A stretch of DNA of 64,000 bases from Mycobacterium shimoidei (GCA_002101905.1 LQPU01000005.1:1-64000), one strand, 5' to 3'; counted from the first letter of the stretch, positions 50,756-63,295 are shown. Numbers and translations: made by a program. The notes: generated by a model from the letters alone, not told the origin.

Positions 50756-51812
50756 GACGTGTCCGGTCGCGCACCGTGCCGATGAGATCTTCGACGAAAT
50801 CCTCCAGCGCCACCATCCCGACCACGCCGCCGTCCGCACCGGTAACCAGCGCCAGGTGACTGTTGCTGCGGCGCATCCGCGACAACGCCTCGGCCAACGG
50901 CATGGACTCGGGAACCTCCGGCAGCGGGCGCACCGTGGCCCGGTCGATCACTGCCTGCGGATCGTGATCTTCGGAAACGCCGAGCGACAACACGTCCTTG
51001 ATGTGCAGGTACCCGATGAAACTGCCGTCGACGTCGGTCACCGGGAATCGCGAATAGCCGGTCTCGCTGAGCGCCTGCTCGACCGCCTCGACGCTGGGGC
51101 CCCCGCCGGCGACCGCCACCGGCACCGTCCGGATCTGCGCGACTGGTTTGGCGACGTCGGCAACCACCCGATTGCGAATCTGCAGCGCCCGAGTGAGCCG
51201 GGTGTGTTCCTCGGGATCCAGCAGCCCTTCCGACACCGATTCGGCGATCATCTCGCTCAGCTCGACGGTAGACACCGTGACGTCGAGCTCGTCGCGCACC
51301 GGCACCCGCAGCGCTCGCAGGATCGTTTCGGCACACCAGTTGTAGAACGCGATGAACGGGCGGGCCGCCCGCACGTAAATCAGGTAGGGCGGGATCAACA
51401 GCATCGCCGCTCTTTCCGGGCCAGCGATCGCGATGTTCTTCGGAACCATTTCGCCAAGCAGCAGATGCAATGTCACCACGATCGCCAGCGCGACGAAGAA
51501 GGACGCCGTGTGCAGCAGGGCATGAGGAAGTCCGGCCAGGTCGAATGCCGCCTTCAGCAGGTCGGCCACGGCGGGCTCGCCGATCCGCCCGAGCAGAATC
51601 GACGACACCGTGATGCCGAGCTGGGCGCCGGCGAACATCAGCGGCAGCTGCTCACCGGCCCGGATCACCGTGAAAGCGCTGGCCTTACCCTGCTCGGCCA
51701 ACGCTTCGAGTCGGTCGCGGCGCACCGATATCAGCGAGAATTCCGCGCCCACGAAGAAGCCGTTGGCGCCGATCAACAGGATGGTCGCCAAGATCCGCAG
51801 CATGTCACCCAT
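50748..51812 (-). CDS. CNNM/DUF21 and CBS-domain membrane protein, Rv1841c-like
   Basis: 354 residues. A DUF21 (CNNM) domain with three to four membrane helices (about 1-190), then a CBS pair (about 205-345), e.g. YSRFPVTDVDGSFIGYLH and HLALVTGADGGVVGMV. It lacks the C-terminal CorC/HlyC domain seen in its neighbour. CNNM proteins take part in Mg2+ or Co2+ efflux. The start overlaps the neighbour's stop (TGATG), so the two probably form a heteromer. Confidence 0.92.
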   Translation of the reverse strand: MGDMLRILATILLIGANGFFVGAEFSLISVRRDRLEALAEQGKASAFTVIRAGEQLPLMFAGAQLGITVSSILLGRIGEPAVADLLKAAFDLAGLPHALLHTASFFVALAIVVTLHLLLGEMVPKNIAIAGPERAAMLLIPPYLIYVRAARPFIAFYNWCAETILRALRVPVRDELDVTVSTVELSEMIAESVSEGLLDPEEHTRLTRALQIRNRVVADVAKPVAQIRTVPVAVAGGGPSVEAVEQALSETGYSRFPVTDVDGSFIGYLHIKDVLSLGVSEDHDPQAVIDRATVRPLPEVPESMPLAEALSRMRRSNSHLALVTGADGGVVGMVALEDFVEDLIGTVRDRTRHG

Positions 51813-53170
51813 CAGCGGCCTGACCGTGAATCTTCACCGAGATCGGTCAGCTCGAGCAGGTCGATGCGCCGACCGTCCATGCGTAACACGCGAGCCCGCC
51901 AGCGGTTGGATGTCTCCGCCATCTCATCGGGCTGGAAGGCGGACAACTCGACGACGTCGCCGGCCACCGGGATGTGGCCGAGCTCTTTGAGTACCAGCCC
52001 GCCGATCGTTTCGTAGTCGCCTTCGGGCGCGCGATAGCCGGTGGCAGCGGCCACCTCGTCGATGCGCAGCAGGCCCGACACCCGCCATCCGTTGCCGGCC
52101 GCCACCACGTGCGGGGTGGCGTCGTCGTGTTCGTCGCGCACATCGCCGACGATCTCCTCGATGAGGTCCTCCACCGTGACGATGCCTGCCGTACCGCCGT
52201 ATTCGTCGACAACCAACGCGGTTTGCAGGCCATTGGCGCGGATCTGAGCCATCACCGCATCGCCGTCGAGGGTGGAGGGCACCATCGCGACCGGCTGTGC
52301 GACCGCGGTCAGCGGAGTGCTCGCCCGCTTGGCCGGCGGCACTTTGAAGATCTGCTTGACGTGCACGATGCCGACGGTCTGGTCGAGGTCGCCGTCGACG
52401 ATCGGGAACCGGGAAAAACCGCTTTCGGTGGCGGTCGCCACCAGATCGGCGATGGTGTCGTCTTTTTGCAGGGCAACGATTTTCGACCGCGGCGTCATCA
52501 GCTCTTCAGCCGTGAGCGTGCCGAACTGCAGCGAGCGATGCACCAGCGTCGCGGTGGCGGGATCCAGTGCGCCGCTGCGGGCGGAGGTGCGCACCAGCGA
52601 CACCAGTTCGGCCGGGGAGCGCGCCGAGCGCAGCTCTTGGGCCGGTTCGATGCCCAGCCGGCGCAAAATCCAGTTTGCCGTGCCGTTGGTCAGCCGGATG
52701 GCCAACGCGAACAGCGTCGAAAAGGACAGCTGCACAATCGCAACCACCCGCGCCGTGGCCACGGGCCGTGCGATCGCGACGTACTTGGGCACCAGCTCGC
52801 CGAACACTATGGACAACGACGTCACCGCCGCCAATGCCACAGACGCAACGATCCCGTCGGCGATTCGGTCGGGCACACCGAGCGCGTCCAGTGCCGGGTG
52901 CGGCAGGTCGGCCACGAGCGGTTCGGTGAGATATCCGCTCACCAACGTGGTGATCGAGATCCCCAGTTGGGCACCGGATAACTGAAACGACAGCGTGTGG
53001 TGGGCGCGCTGCACATAGCGGTCCCGGCGGCTTCCGCCGCGGGCGTTGGCCTCCACGGTGCTGCGCTCGAGGGTGGTCAGCGCGAATTCAGCGGCGACGA
53101 ACAACGCGGTGCCCGCCGTGAGCGCCACGATCGCCAGCAGGCTGATCGCGGTGACGACGAAGTGGTTCAT
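51812..53170 (-). CDS. CNNM/DUF21, CBS and CorC/HlyC-domain membrane protein, Rv1842c-like
   Basis: 452 residues; Rv1842c has 455. N-terminal DUF21 domain with about four helices (1-200), CBS pair (about 215-335, with [19 protein letters not shown] and [19 protein letters not shown]) and a C-terminal CorC/HlyC domain (about 355-440). These proteins are Mg2+/Co2+ transporter-type gatekeepers of the CNNM/CorC group. First gene of a three-gene overlapping unit running to 49892. Confidence 0.93.
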   Translation of the reverse strand: MNHFVVTAISLLAIVALTAGTALFVAAEFALTTLERSTVEANARGGSRRDRYVQRAHHTLSFQLSGAQLGISITTLVSGYLTEPLVADLPHPALDALGVPDRIADGIVASVALAAVTSLSIVFGELVPKYVAIARPVATARVVAIVQLSFSTLFALAIRLTNGTANWILRRLGIEPAQELRSARSPAELVSLVRTSARSGALDPATATLVHRSLQFGTLTAEELMTPRSKIVALQKDDTIADLVATATESGFSRFPIVDGDLDQTVGIVHVKQIFKVPPAKRASTPLTAVAQPVAMVPSTLDGDAVMAQIRANGLQTALVVDEYGGTAGIVTVEDLIEEIVGDVRDEHDDATPHVVAAGNGWRVSGLLRIDEVAAATGYRAPEGDYETIGGLVLKELGHIPVAGDVVELSAFQPDEMAETSNRWRARVLRMDGRRIDLLELTDLGEDSRSGR

Positions 53171-53255
53171 CGGCTTTGCCGTCTAGGCGGCACCCGAACC
53201 CTTTCCGTTGATGTGACTGCGCGATTGAACTGACATGGTAGCGAAAACAGCCGGT

Positions 53256-56157
<2,902 letters not shown>

Positions 56158-56241
56158 GTATTCGCCCTCTCAGGTTGGCTTCTGCTCAGCGTTCCACCAA
56201 ACACTGTGGCACAGCACGGTTGATCTCGCCGTACCGCCGGT

Positions 56242-57183
56242 TCAGGCGAACAGCCGGTGCAGCTCGATGAGCCACGGCACGGCCAGCGCAATCGTCGGGA
56301 CAACCAGCACCGCGGCCGCCGCCAGATACGCACCCAGCGCCAGCGCGAGACTGTTGCCGCGCCCGGACAATCGGCGCACCCGCACCACGGTGGTGGGGCC
56401 GCCGGCGGCCAGTGCGCCCGCTGGCGTCCGCCCGGACGCGCAGGCGACCAGCGCCCGGGCCAACGGAGTACGACCGACCACGCGCACCGCGGCATCGTCG
56501 GCCAGCAACTCGACGAGCAGCCGCACCGAGTTCAGCGCGCTGGTGCTGCGGACAAACCGGGGGAAAGCGGCCCGAACCGCAGTGAAGCCTTCCAGGACGA
56601 GATCATGACGGGCCCGCAGGTGTGCGCGCTCGTGGCTCAGGATCGCGGCGATTTCCGCGTCGGTGAGACTGGCCAGCGTTCCCTCGCTGACCACCACCCG
56701 GCTGCGCATACCGGGCAGGCAGTAGGCGAGCGGCTGCGCCACTTCCAGGATGCGGAGGTCGCGAACGCCGGTCTGCGAGCCCATGTCCTGGTTCCCGACG
56801 CCGAGCAAATCGACCAGCATGCGGTGGTGGGCCCGCCGTCGCCGGGTGGCAATGGCCACCCGCAGCACGGCGAGTGCCAATCGAGCGCCGACCAGCACGG
56901 TGACGGCGAATACGCTCACGTACAGCGTCCACAGGGGCCAGCCGAGTCGGTTGATGTCACCGAACAGGCTGGCCGTGGGGCGCCCGTCGGGGCCAGGCAT
57001 CAGCAGGCGGCTGGCGACCGCAATGCCGGCGCTGAACGCCGACAACACCGCGGCTAACGCGATTGCTTGCCACAGCACGATGGTGGCCCGGGGTGCGCGC
57101 AGCGGCCATTTCGCCCGTGCCAGTAGAGCCGGCACCGGACCGACGAGCAGCACCGCGAGGACGGCGAAGGCCAGCGCAGCCAC
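56242..57183 (-). CDS. BlaR1-like M56-type membrane metalloprotease, Rv1845c-like
   Basis: 313 residues. Membrane helices at both ends and between, with the zinc motif HERAH (H184 and H188) in LSHERAHLRARHDLVLEG. Such proteases sense cell-wall stress or beta-lactams and lead to cleavage of BlaI-type repressors, which here is encoded 14 bp upstream. Unlike BlaR1 of staphylococci there is no C-terminal penicillin-binding sensor domain, as in M. tuberculosis. Confidence 0.92.
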   Translation of the reverse strand: MAALAFAVLAVLLVGPVPALLARAKWPLRAPRATIVLWQAIALAAVLSAFSAGIAVASRLLMPGPDGRPTASLFGDINRLGWPLWTLYVSVFAVTVLVGARLALAVLRVAIATRRRRAHHRMLVDLLGVGNQDMGSQTGVRDLRILEVAQPLAYCLPGMRSRVVVSEGTLASLTDAEIAAILSHERAHLRARHDLVLEGFTAVRAAFPRFVRSTSALNSVRLLVELLADDAAVRVVGRTPLARALVACASGRTPAGALAAGGPTTVVRVRRLSGRGNSLALALGAYLAAAAVLVVPTIALAVPWLIELHRLFA

Positions 57184-57197
57184 GCTGCCAGTCTCCC

Positions 57198-57614
57198 TTA
57201 CTCCTCGTCTCGGTCGCCAGCAGTTTTGCCGGCCCGGTGACTCGCTTCCAATTCGTCGAGTGCCCGCCGAAGCGCGTCGGCCTCGTCGGCGCCGACCCGT
57301 TCGACGAAGTGCACCAGTGCCGCCTGCCGGCCACCGGAGTCGGCGGCCTGATCCAGGGCGTCGACCATCAGCCCGGCGACCAGTTCGTCACGTCCGTGTA
57401 CCGGGGCGTAGCGATGTGCGCGGTCGTCCCGTATCTGCGACACCAGGTTCTTCTTGGCCAGCCGCTGCAGGACGGTCATCACCGTCGTGTAGGCCAAATC
57501 GCGCCGTGCAGACAGGGCTTCGTGTACTTGACGGACCGTTTGCGGTTCGGACGCTGACCACAGGTGGTCCATCACCGCACGCTCGAGATCACCCAGGCGC
57601 ATCTGCTTAGCCAT
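57198..57614 (-). CDS. blaI: BlaI/MecI-type transcriptional repressor
   Basis: 138 residues, the same as Rv1846c. Winged helix-turn-helix of the penicillinase-repressor family (LGDLERAVMDHLW, TVRQVHEAL, YTTVMTVLQRLAKKNLV). The M. tuberculosis orthologue represses blaC, itself and ATP-synthase-linked genes and is released by beta-lactams. It is co-oriented with the M56 protease. A good AGGAG site (reverse strand) lies before the ATG. Confidence 0.95.
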   Translation of the reverse strand: MAKQMRLGDLERAVMDHLWSASEPQTVRQVHEALSARRDLAYTTVMTVLQRLAKKNLVSQIRDDRAHRYAPVHGRDELVAGLMVDALDQAADSGGRQAALVHFVERVGADEADALRRALDELEASHRAGKTAGDRDEE

Positions 57615-57730
57615 AATCGTTCATCTCCTGTGCAATGACGCAAGCCTACCTCTCGTTACTACCGGGCGTCGTACCCAGCCTGGGTCCGTCGTGACAGCCA
57701 TCACGGTTCCGCCGCGCAGACCGTCTGGAT

Positions 57731-57749
57731 TATAGTTAGCCTAACCTAA
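57731..57749 (+). promoter_or_regulatory. IdeR (iron) box
   Basis: TATAGTTAGCCTAACCTAA matches the IdeR consensus palindrome at 15 of 19 positions, with a perfect right half-site. It lies 16 bp before the start codon of the FhuF-like gene, so the gene should be repressed when iron is plentiful. Confidence 0.82.
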
Positions 57750-57764
57750 CTTGCGGGAGGCACT

Positions 57765-58535
57765 GTGACGACTTCGGTGGACGACCCACTGATCGCGGGG
57801 ATGACGATTCGTCAGACACTGCCGCTGCACGAGTCCAGCCGGCGCCTCCGCGAGTTGTATCCGCACTGTCCGCGGGTCTACGGGGTCGCGGTGATGTCTG
57901 ACGTCTTCCCGCGGCGCTGGTGGCCGCTGGCATCGGCTGTGAGCGGCGACCGGCTGCAAATCATGTTCGACGGCATCGCGGCCGACATGACCGTCCGCTC
58001 CGCCGCGCGGGAGCTAGCTACTGCTTTGACGCACACCGTGATTGGACGGGTGATCGCGCTTGTGGTGCTGGAGGGCCGGGCCTGGGACACCGGCATCGAG
58101 AACTTGTGGGTGCATGCCGACGCCGACGGTGCGATCGACTGGGTCGGTGTGGTCGATCCGACCCTGCGCGCCCTGCCCGACGACCCGTGCTTTCGAGATG
58201 GCCCTTGCCCGGCCATGGTTCGGCTGCCTAACGAGGCGGCATTGACCACCTGGGTCGCGCACCGCAGTCACCGGACCTTGGCACCGCTGTTCACCAGGTT
58301 GCATGCGATGAGTGCCGGCGCACTGCCCGTCGCGGCGATGTGGCACACGGTGGGCTCGGCCGTGGTGGCGACCGCGACGCAGCTGCCCGCGCTCACCGCC
58401 GCCAGTGAGGTGATCGCCATGCGCCGGGCTCAGGCCGTGCTCGATGCGCTGGTCGGATTCGGTTTACCGGTGCGGGGATACCCGCCGAGAGGAACGCGGA
58501 CCCTTGCGAAATTAGGGCAGCCTTGCCTATGCTGA
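57765..58535 (+). CDS. Iron-regulated FhuF-like protein, putative ferric-siderophore reductase
   Basis: 256 residues, GTG start with GGGAGG upstream. The layout (VFPRRWWPLASAV, an internal HRSHRTLAPLFTRLHAM and WHTVGSAVVATATQ) resembles the FhuF/IucC-type family of ferric-siderophore reductases. The usual C-terminal CC(x)~10-CxxC iron-sulfur motif is not seen; the protein ends GQPCLC, so it may be truncated or use another site. The IdeR box supports a role in iron acquisition. It is not part of the Rv1846c-Rv1847 gap in M. tuberculosis. Function 0.5, gene itself 0.85. Confidence 0.7.
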   Translation: MTTSVDDPLIAGMTIRQTLPLHESSRRLRELYPHCPRVYGVAVMSDVFPRRWWPLASAVSGDRLQIMFDGIAADMTVRSAARELATALTHTVIGRVIALVVLEGRAWDTGIENLWVHADADGAIDWVGVVDPTLRALPDDPCFRDGPCPAMVRLPNEAALTTWVAHRSHRTLAPLFTRLHAMSAGALPVAAMWHTVGSAVVATATQLPALTAASEVIAMRRAQAVLDALVGFGLPVRGYPPRGTRTLAKLGQPCLC

Positions 58536-58613
58536 TCGCCGTCGAGTATCACGAGAACTGAACCGACCGCAGCAGGGTCCTGAGGGCTGCAGTGACCCCC
58601 GGTCTACTCGATC

Positions 58614-58646
58614 GGCGAGCCCCGCGCCTGGTGCGCGGGGCTCGCC
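58614..58646 (+). terminator. Strong GC-rich hairpin between FhuF-like and thioesterase genes
   Basis: A perfect 14-bp stem, GGCGAGCCCCGCGC paired with GCGCGGGGCTCGCC, around a CTGGT loop. No T-run follows, as is common for mycobacterial terminators. Confidence 0.6.
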
Positions 58647-58687
58647 CGTGTCCGGGGGATTCAATCGAATGGTGTAGACACAAGGGC

Positions 58688-59098
58688 GTGCAACCTGTTC
58701 CAGTCGCTCCCGATGCGGACACAACGTTCGACAAGGAAATCGGGCTGGTGTTCACCGAGCTCACTGCGGACGTGGCCCGAGCGCAGCTCGAAATTCAACC
58801 GAAACTGTTGCAGCAGTTCGGGATTGTGCACGGCGGGGTGTACTGCTCGATGATCGAGAGCATGGCCAGCATCGCGGCGTATACCTGGCTGGCCGCCAAC
58901 GGCGGCGGTGTTGTCGTCGGAGTCAACAACAACACCGACTTCCTGCGCGCCATCAGCTCCGGCACGGTGTACGGGACCGCCGAACCGGTGCACCGCGGCA
59001 AGCGTCAACAGCTGTGGCTGGTGACCATCACCGACGGCGACGAGCGTCTTGTCGCCCGCGGTCAGGTACGGCTGCAGAACCTCGAACCGCGGACTTGA
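58688..59098 (+). CDS. PaaI-type hotdog thioesterase, Rv1847-like
   Basis: 136 residues from the GTG at 58688, matching Rv1847 (140). One hotdog domain with the family block QFGIVHGGVYCSMIESMAS, then NNNTDFLRAISSGTVYGTA. It should hydrolyse an acyl-CoA thioester, perhaps an aryl or hydroxyacyl substrate. In M. tuberculosis it is next to the urease operon; here the second esx cluster follows instead. Confidence 0.93.
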   Translation: MQPVPVAPDADTTFDKEIGLVFTELTADVARAQLEIQPKLLQQFGIVHGGVYCSMIESMASIAAYTWLAANGGGVVVGVNNNTDFLRAISSGTVYGTAEPVHRGKRQQLWLVTITDGDERLVARGQVRLQNLEPRT

Positions 59099-59114
59099 GG
59101 CGCGGCTCGCGGCT

Positions 59115-59262
59115 GTTAGGCCCAGCTGGAGCCGACGGCGGAGTCGGTGCTGGCCATGTTGTTGCCGGCGGCCTGCACCTTTTGCCCGTGGGCGTTGGCC
59201 TGCTCGTAGATCACCTGGAAGTTGCGACCCAACGCGGTGATGAACTCCTGGCAGGCCACCGA
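59115..59262 (-). repeat. Inverted-repeat copy of bases 1-148
   Basis: Perfect match to the reverse complement of 1-148, ending one base past the stop. It lies in opposite orientation to the main ESX-5 locus, so recombination between them would invert about 59 kb. Confidence 0.95.
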
Positions 59263-59400
59263 ACCGGCACCACCCCAGAAGTCACCGGCGGCCAGCACAT
59301 CACGAATGATGGCCTGGTGTTCGGCCTCCAGGGCGGCGGCCTGGGCACGGATCAGCGCACCGTGGGCGTCGACATCGCCGAACTGGTAATTGATCGTCAT
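59116..59400 (-). CDS. EsxN-like WXG100 protein, complete paralogue
   Basis: 94 residues, the usual length. A helical hairpin with the WxG turn at DFWGGAGS (about 41-48), starting MTINYQFGDVDAHG. Its last 48 residues and DNA are identical to the partial esxN at the window start. It is exported with its partner at 59421 through ESX-5; members of this subfamily are immunodominant T-cell antigens in M. tuberculosis. Last gene of the PE-PPE-esxM-esxN cluster. Confidence 0.97.
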   Translation of the reverse strand: MTINYQFGDVDAHGALIRAQAAALEAEHQAIIRDVLAAGDFWGGAGSVACQEFITALGRNFQVIYEQANAHGQKVQAAGNNMASTDSAVGSSWA

Positions 59401-59420
59401 CTTTGTTCTCCCAATGTCTT

Positions 59421-59717
59421 TCAGCTGCCCAGGATCTGCTGGCTGGCCTGCTCTTGCTGTTCGTAGTTGTTGGCGTCGCGGATCAGCCCGTCGCGCACCC
59501 CGTGCAGCATGTTGACGATGTTGCGAAACGCGGTGTTCATCTGGGCCATGGTGTCGTGCGAGGTCATCTGGGCTGTGCCGCTCCAGCCGGCACCGGCGAT
59601 GTTCATCGAGGACGCCCACATCTTGCGGGCCTCGTCCTCAACGGTCTGAGCGTGCACGTCAAAACGGCCCGCCATGTCCCGCATCGCGTGCGGGTCGGTC
59701 ATAAAGCGCGTTGGCAT
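59421..59717 (-). CDS. EsxM-like WXG100 protein
   Basis: 98 residues, the same as EsxM. WxG turn at GAGWSGTAQ (about residues 43-51), starting [20 protein letters not shown] lies upstream of the ATG. It pairs with the EsxN-like protein encoded 20 bp downstream; the dimer is secreted by ESX-5. Confidence 0.97.
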   Translation of the reverse strand: MPTRFMTDPHAMRDMAGRFDVHAQTVEDEARKMWASSMNIAGAGWSGTAQMTSHDTMAQMNTAFRNIVNMLHGVRDGLIRDANNYEQQEQASQQILGS

Positions 59718-59761
59718 TTGATGTCTCCTTTTCGTCTCGAGCGTGTTGGTGCAGTGAACGG

Positions 59762-60898
59762 CTAGCGCATGGTGGAACGTCGTCCCTTGGCCGCCTTGCG
59801 CCGGCTTTCCTCTGGGTCGCGATAGCCCCGGGGACTCGGTCCGTTGCCGGCCAGGGTCATCAGCGGCGCACCGCCGAACAGCGGCATCCCGCGGAAAAGG
59901 CCGCCACCTTCGGCCGCGACGACGTTGGAAATCGGCAATTCCGCCGCTGCAAGGCGCATCTCCGGGGCTGCCGTGGCCCAGCTCTGCGGCACCGACAGGC
60001 CACTCATCGAGGTGGCCTGGCCGAGACCGGCGGACACCGATGCACCCGCCAGACCGGCCGATGCCTCCACCGGTAGTAGGCCCAGCGGCTCGGCTGCCGC
60101 GATAGCGGCGGGAGCCGTTGCAGCCAGGCCGAACGGCGACGGGAGCGCGGCACCGGCGATGCAATATTCGGGTACGAAAGCCGCGATGATGGCGGTGTCG
60201 AAAAGGGCGTCCTGGGGAATGGCCCAGATGTCGGAGAGCGAGCCCAGGCTGTCAAGCCCCGAGGGCTCTGCGGCCTGAGACACCGCGGACAGCGTGTGCG
60301 AAACCGCGGCGTGTCCGGCCGACGTGCCGCCGGACTGGCTGACCGCGGCTCCCTGGCTGGCGAGCGCTCCCGGGTTAGTGGTTTGGTGCGGCGTCGCGAA
60401 CGGCGTCATCTGCGACGCTGTCTGTGAGGCGGCGGCGTAGCCGTACATCGCGGTTGCGTCTTGCGCCCACATCTCGTCGTACTGAGCCTCGGTGGCCGCG
60501 ATCGCAGGCGTGTTCTGGCCCAAGATGTTGGTCGCCACCAGCGCCGCCAGTTGCGCGCGGTTGGCGGCGACAACCGGCGGGGGCACCGTCATGGCGAACG
60601 CGGCCGCATGTGCGGCCGCAGCGGCCTTGGCCTGGTTGCTGGTCTGCTCCGCCTGTGCCGCAGTGGCGCTGAGCCATGCTGCGAAGGGTGCGGCCGCCGA
60701 TGCCATCGATATCGACGACGGCCCCCGCCACGGCCCGCTGGTCAGTGCCGAGATCACCGACTGGTAGCTCGCCGCCGCGGTGTACAGCTCGGTAGACAGC
60801 TCGTCCCAGGTGGCCGCCGCGGCGAGCATCGACCCGGAGCCGGGCCCGGCATACATGCGCCCCGAATTGATTTCCGGCGGTAATGCTGCGAAATCCAT
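59762..60898 (-). CDS. PPE family protein (PPE-SVP) of the second esx cluster
   Basis: 378 residues from the ATG at 60898. PPE domain [15 protein letters not shown] turn, and LSVPQSW near residue 301. The end is basic ([16 protein letters not shown]). It lies between a PE gene and esxM, the order seen in the four-gene ESX-5 duplications of M. tuberculosis such as Rv1040c-Rv1037c. It should dimerise with the PE protein at 60913. Confidence 0.93.
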   Translation of the reverse strand: MDFAALPPEINSGRMYAGPGSGSMLAAAATWDELSTELYTAAASYQSVISALTSGPWRGPSSISMASAAAPFAAWLSATAAQAEQTSNQAKAAAAAHAAAFAMTVPPPVVAANRAQLAALVATNILGQNTPAIAATEAQYDEMWAQDATAMYGYAAASQTASQMTPFATPHQTTNPGALASQGAAVSQSGGTSAGHAAVSHTLSAVSQAAEPSGLDSLGSLSDIWAIPQDALFDTAIIAAFVPEYCIAGAALPSPFGLAATAPAAIAAAEPLGLLPVEASAGLAGASVSAGLGQATSMSGLSVPQSWATAAPEMRLAAAELPISNVVAAEGGGLFRGMPLFGGAPLMTLAGNGPSPRGYRDPEESRRKAAKGRRSTMR

Positions 60899-60912
60899 TG
60901 CCGCGCAACACC

Positions 60913-61212
60913 TCAACTAGCCGCGACGGCATTGGCGGCCTCGGTGGACGCGTATGTCATCGCGCTGTTGTTGAGGGTGGCCACGAACATCTCGTGGATG
61001 GCCGCGGCTTGGGCGCTCACCTGGTGATACATCTGCGCGTGAGCGACGAACTGCGCGGCCGTCAGCACCGAGACCTCGTCGGCGGCTGCGGGAACCACCC
61101 CCATCGTCGAGGCTTGAGCTGCGGCGTTGCGGGCGTTGAGCGCAGAGCCGACACCGGCCAAAGTGCTGGCTGCCGACGCCAGCGCCTCAGGTTGTGTGGA
61201 CACGAAAGACAA
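60913..61212 (-). CDS. PE family protein of the second esx cluster, TTG start
   Basis: 99 residues, beginning [13 protein letters not shown] and ending with YASTE. The start is TTG at 61212: GGAGAAG lies upstream, the reading frame gives the exact PE length, and no ATG/GTG fits. A longer in-frame start exists upstream but is not supported by homology. First gene of the PE-PPE-esxM-esxN cluster. Confidence 0.93.
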   Translation of the reverse strand: MSFVSTQPEALASAASTLAGVGSALNARNAAAQASTMGVVPAAADEVSVLTAAQFVAHAQMYHQVSAQAAAIHEMFVATLNNSAMTYASTEAANAVAAS

Positions 61213-61543
61213 TGACTTCTCCCTACGAAATCCGGGCCGGCGTTGATCCCGCCGACGGCAGACAACGGCTCCAACAACTACCCAGTGCCCACCCTGTTGT
61301 GATAGAGCGTTAACGGGCATTTAACTTTATTAACGATCTTTTAACTTCCGCCCAGCGACCGCACAGGCTCTCGTACCGAAGCACTCAGCGACGCGGCAAA
61401 ATTGCTGTCTAACTGCAGAAACTACGGATTTCGACCGCGCTCATCGGGTATCGACCACAGGGGTGAGCCCGGGCCGGCTGTCGACCGTGGCGCGTGGCTC
61501 AGAGCAGATTGAGTCCAATGGGTGAGGCTGCAGTAACGTGCGC
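61213..61543 (-). other. Intergenic region before the second esx cluster
   Basis: 331 bp without a real gene. An AT-rich patch at about 61305-61345 with several TTAAC-type elements probably holds the promoter for the PE-PPE-esxM-esxN cluster. Nothing else seen. Confidence 0.5.
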
Positions 61544-63295
61544 TTAACTGGCGATCTGCGAACTCATCGGCGAAGCGGAACTGGTCGGCGACCGCTGGCG
61601 CCGGCCGGTGAGGCCCCGCGCGGTGCGCAGCGCCACCGCCATCAACGTGTTGGTGGGGTTCTGGCAGCCCGAGGTGACGAACACGCTGCCGTCGGCGACA
61701 TAGACGTTGTCCATCTGGTGCATTCGCCCGCTCGGATCTGTGACGCTCGTGGTCGGGGACAGCCCCATCTGCATCCCGCCCATCACATGCTTGGTGTCCG
61801 GGGGAGTGAGGCCGCCTATCTGATTCACGAAACTCGATGGCACAGCGGCATATAGCGTCGCACCGGCGGCCGCGAGCATCGCCGTGATCGGCAGCAGGTA
61901 GAACGTCTGCGCGACCTGTTCGTGCTTGCCGAGTGCGTAGGTGATCCGGGGGACAGGCTGGCCGTTGAGGTCGGTGACCCTGGGGTCGAGCGTGACGTTG
62001 TTGGACAGGTACGGCAGATCGGTGCCGATGAAGTTCACCCCGGCCAGCCGGTCGCGCAGGATCGAGGCGCGCATCAGGTCCTTGAACGATGAGCCGAACG
62101 GCTTCCCGGGCAGAAACGACAGGATCAGCTGGTAGAACTTGCCCTCGGCGATCGGGTCCTGACTGCCTCCCAGCTCGCACAGGCCGCCGCGGATGTAGGG
62201 CAGTCCGTTCAGCCGGGCAAACGCCCGCGCCCCGGGGAAGTCCGGATTGGCGAAGTCCTCCAGGCACTGCGTGGTCGAGCGACCGCGATAGGCATGCACG
62301 CGCTGGTCCAGATAGATGGCGAACCCGTCGATGAAGTTGTGGAACATCAGCCGTTTGCCGATGCGCCCACTGGCGTCGGGCAGTCCGGACAGCAGCGCCA
62401 GCCGTGCGGTCTCGATCGCGGAAGCGGCCAGCACGATCACATCCGCGCTTTCCCCGCCGGCATTGCCCTGCGGGTCGATGAAGGAGACACCGGTGGCCCG
62501 CCGGCCGCTGAACTCGACCTTGGTGACCGTCGTGTCCGCCCGCAATTGCACCCGTCCGGTCGCCAACGCTCGCCGCAACGGGCCTAGGGAGCCCACCCGG
62601 GCTCCGATCGGACAACCGTAGTTGCTGCAGAACCCGCAGTTGTTGCACGCCGCCCGCCCGTCGAATTCCACTGAATTGATTGCCATTGGGAACGGATATG
62701 GATGCAGCCCAACGAGTTTCGCGCCCCGAGCGATCAGTGAGGACGAGCGCTGCTGCGCTCCCGGCGGCATCTGATAGGGCCTCGAGCGCGGCGAATGCGC
62801 CATGGTGAGCGCCGGTATCGACGCCAGATCGCCCTGGGTGCCCAGCAGTGCCTCGATCTCGTCGTAGTAGGGCGCGATCTCGGCGTACTCGAACGGCCAG
62901 TCCGCCATGTCCGCGCCGGGCACCGGGCCCAGCAGTGACAGCCCTTTGAAGTCGATGTCCCAAAACCGCGGCACCTTCGCGTCCCAGTGCACGGTGCCGC
63001 CACCGACGGTGACCGGAAGGTCGTTGACCGGGCCGACGTAGTTCGCCGCCTGGTTGGCGTTTTGGCGGAAGGTGCGCGGGTAGGCGAGCGGGTCCGGCTG
63101 CTCGAAGTAGCGGTACAGCGCCTTGAGCTCGTCGTTGGAAAACGTTGTCGTGCCGAACAGGTTTCCTTGCAGGTTGGTGAAGTAGTTCGACCCCTTTTCG
63201 AAAATCACGACGTCCCAGCCGGCCGCGGCAAGCTCCATCGCCACCACCGACCCGCCGGCGCCGGAGCCGACGATGATCGCCTTAGTGCCCGGCAT
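61544..63295 (-). CDS. GMC-family FAD oxidoreductase
   Basis: 583 residues from the ATG at 63295. N-terminal FAD motif IIVGSGAGGSVVAMELAAAG; a middle GMC domain with a cysteine cluster CNNCGFCSNYGC that is unusual in plain GMC oxidases and is found in the large subunits of gluconate/sorbitol dehydrogenase-type enzymes, where it may hold an iron-sulfur cluster. C-terminal GMC_oxred_C with GGMQMG and CQNPTNTLMAVALRTA. Start overlaps the partner gene by 14 bp. It oxidises an alcohol or sterol-like substrate, unknown here. Confidence 0.9.
   Translation of the reverse strand: MPGTKAIIVGSGAGGSVVAMELAAAGWDVVIFEKGSNYFTNLQGNLFGTTTFSNDELKALYRYFEQPDPLAYPRTFRQNANQAANYVGPVNDLPVTVGGGTVHWDAKVPRFWDIDFKGLSLLGPVPGADMADWPFEYAEIAPYYDEIEALLGTQGDLASIPALTMAHSPRSRPYQMPPGAQQRSSSLIARGAKLVGLHPYPFPMAINSVEFDGRAACNNCGFCSNYGCPIGARVGSLGPLRRALATGRVQLRADTTVTKVEFSGRRATGVSFIDPQGNAGGESADVIVLAASAIETARLALLSGLPDASGRIGKRLMFHNFIDGFAIYLDQRVHAYRGRSTTQCLEDFANPDFPGARAFARLNGLPYIRGGLCELGGSQDPIAEGKFYQLILSFLPGKPFGSSFKDLMRASILRDRLAGVNFIGTDLPYLSNNVTLDPRVTDLNGQPVPRITYALGKHEQVAQTFYLLPITAMLAAAGATLYAAVPSSFVNQIGGLTPPDTKHVMGGMQMGLSPTTSVTDPSGRMHQMDNVYVADGSVFVTSGCQNPTNTLMAVALRTARGLTGRRQRSPTSSASPMSSQIAS

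Noticed and set aside
61422..62963. 513-codon frame overlapping the GMC oxidoreductase
   Set aside because: Low-complexity Arg/Gly/Ala product; the 61544-63295 frame carries all GMC motifs.
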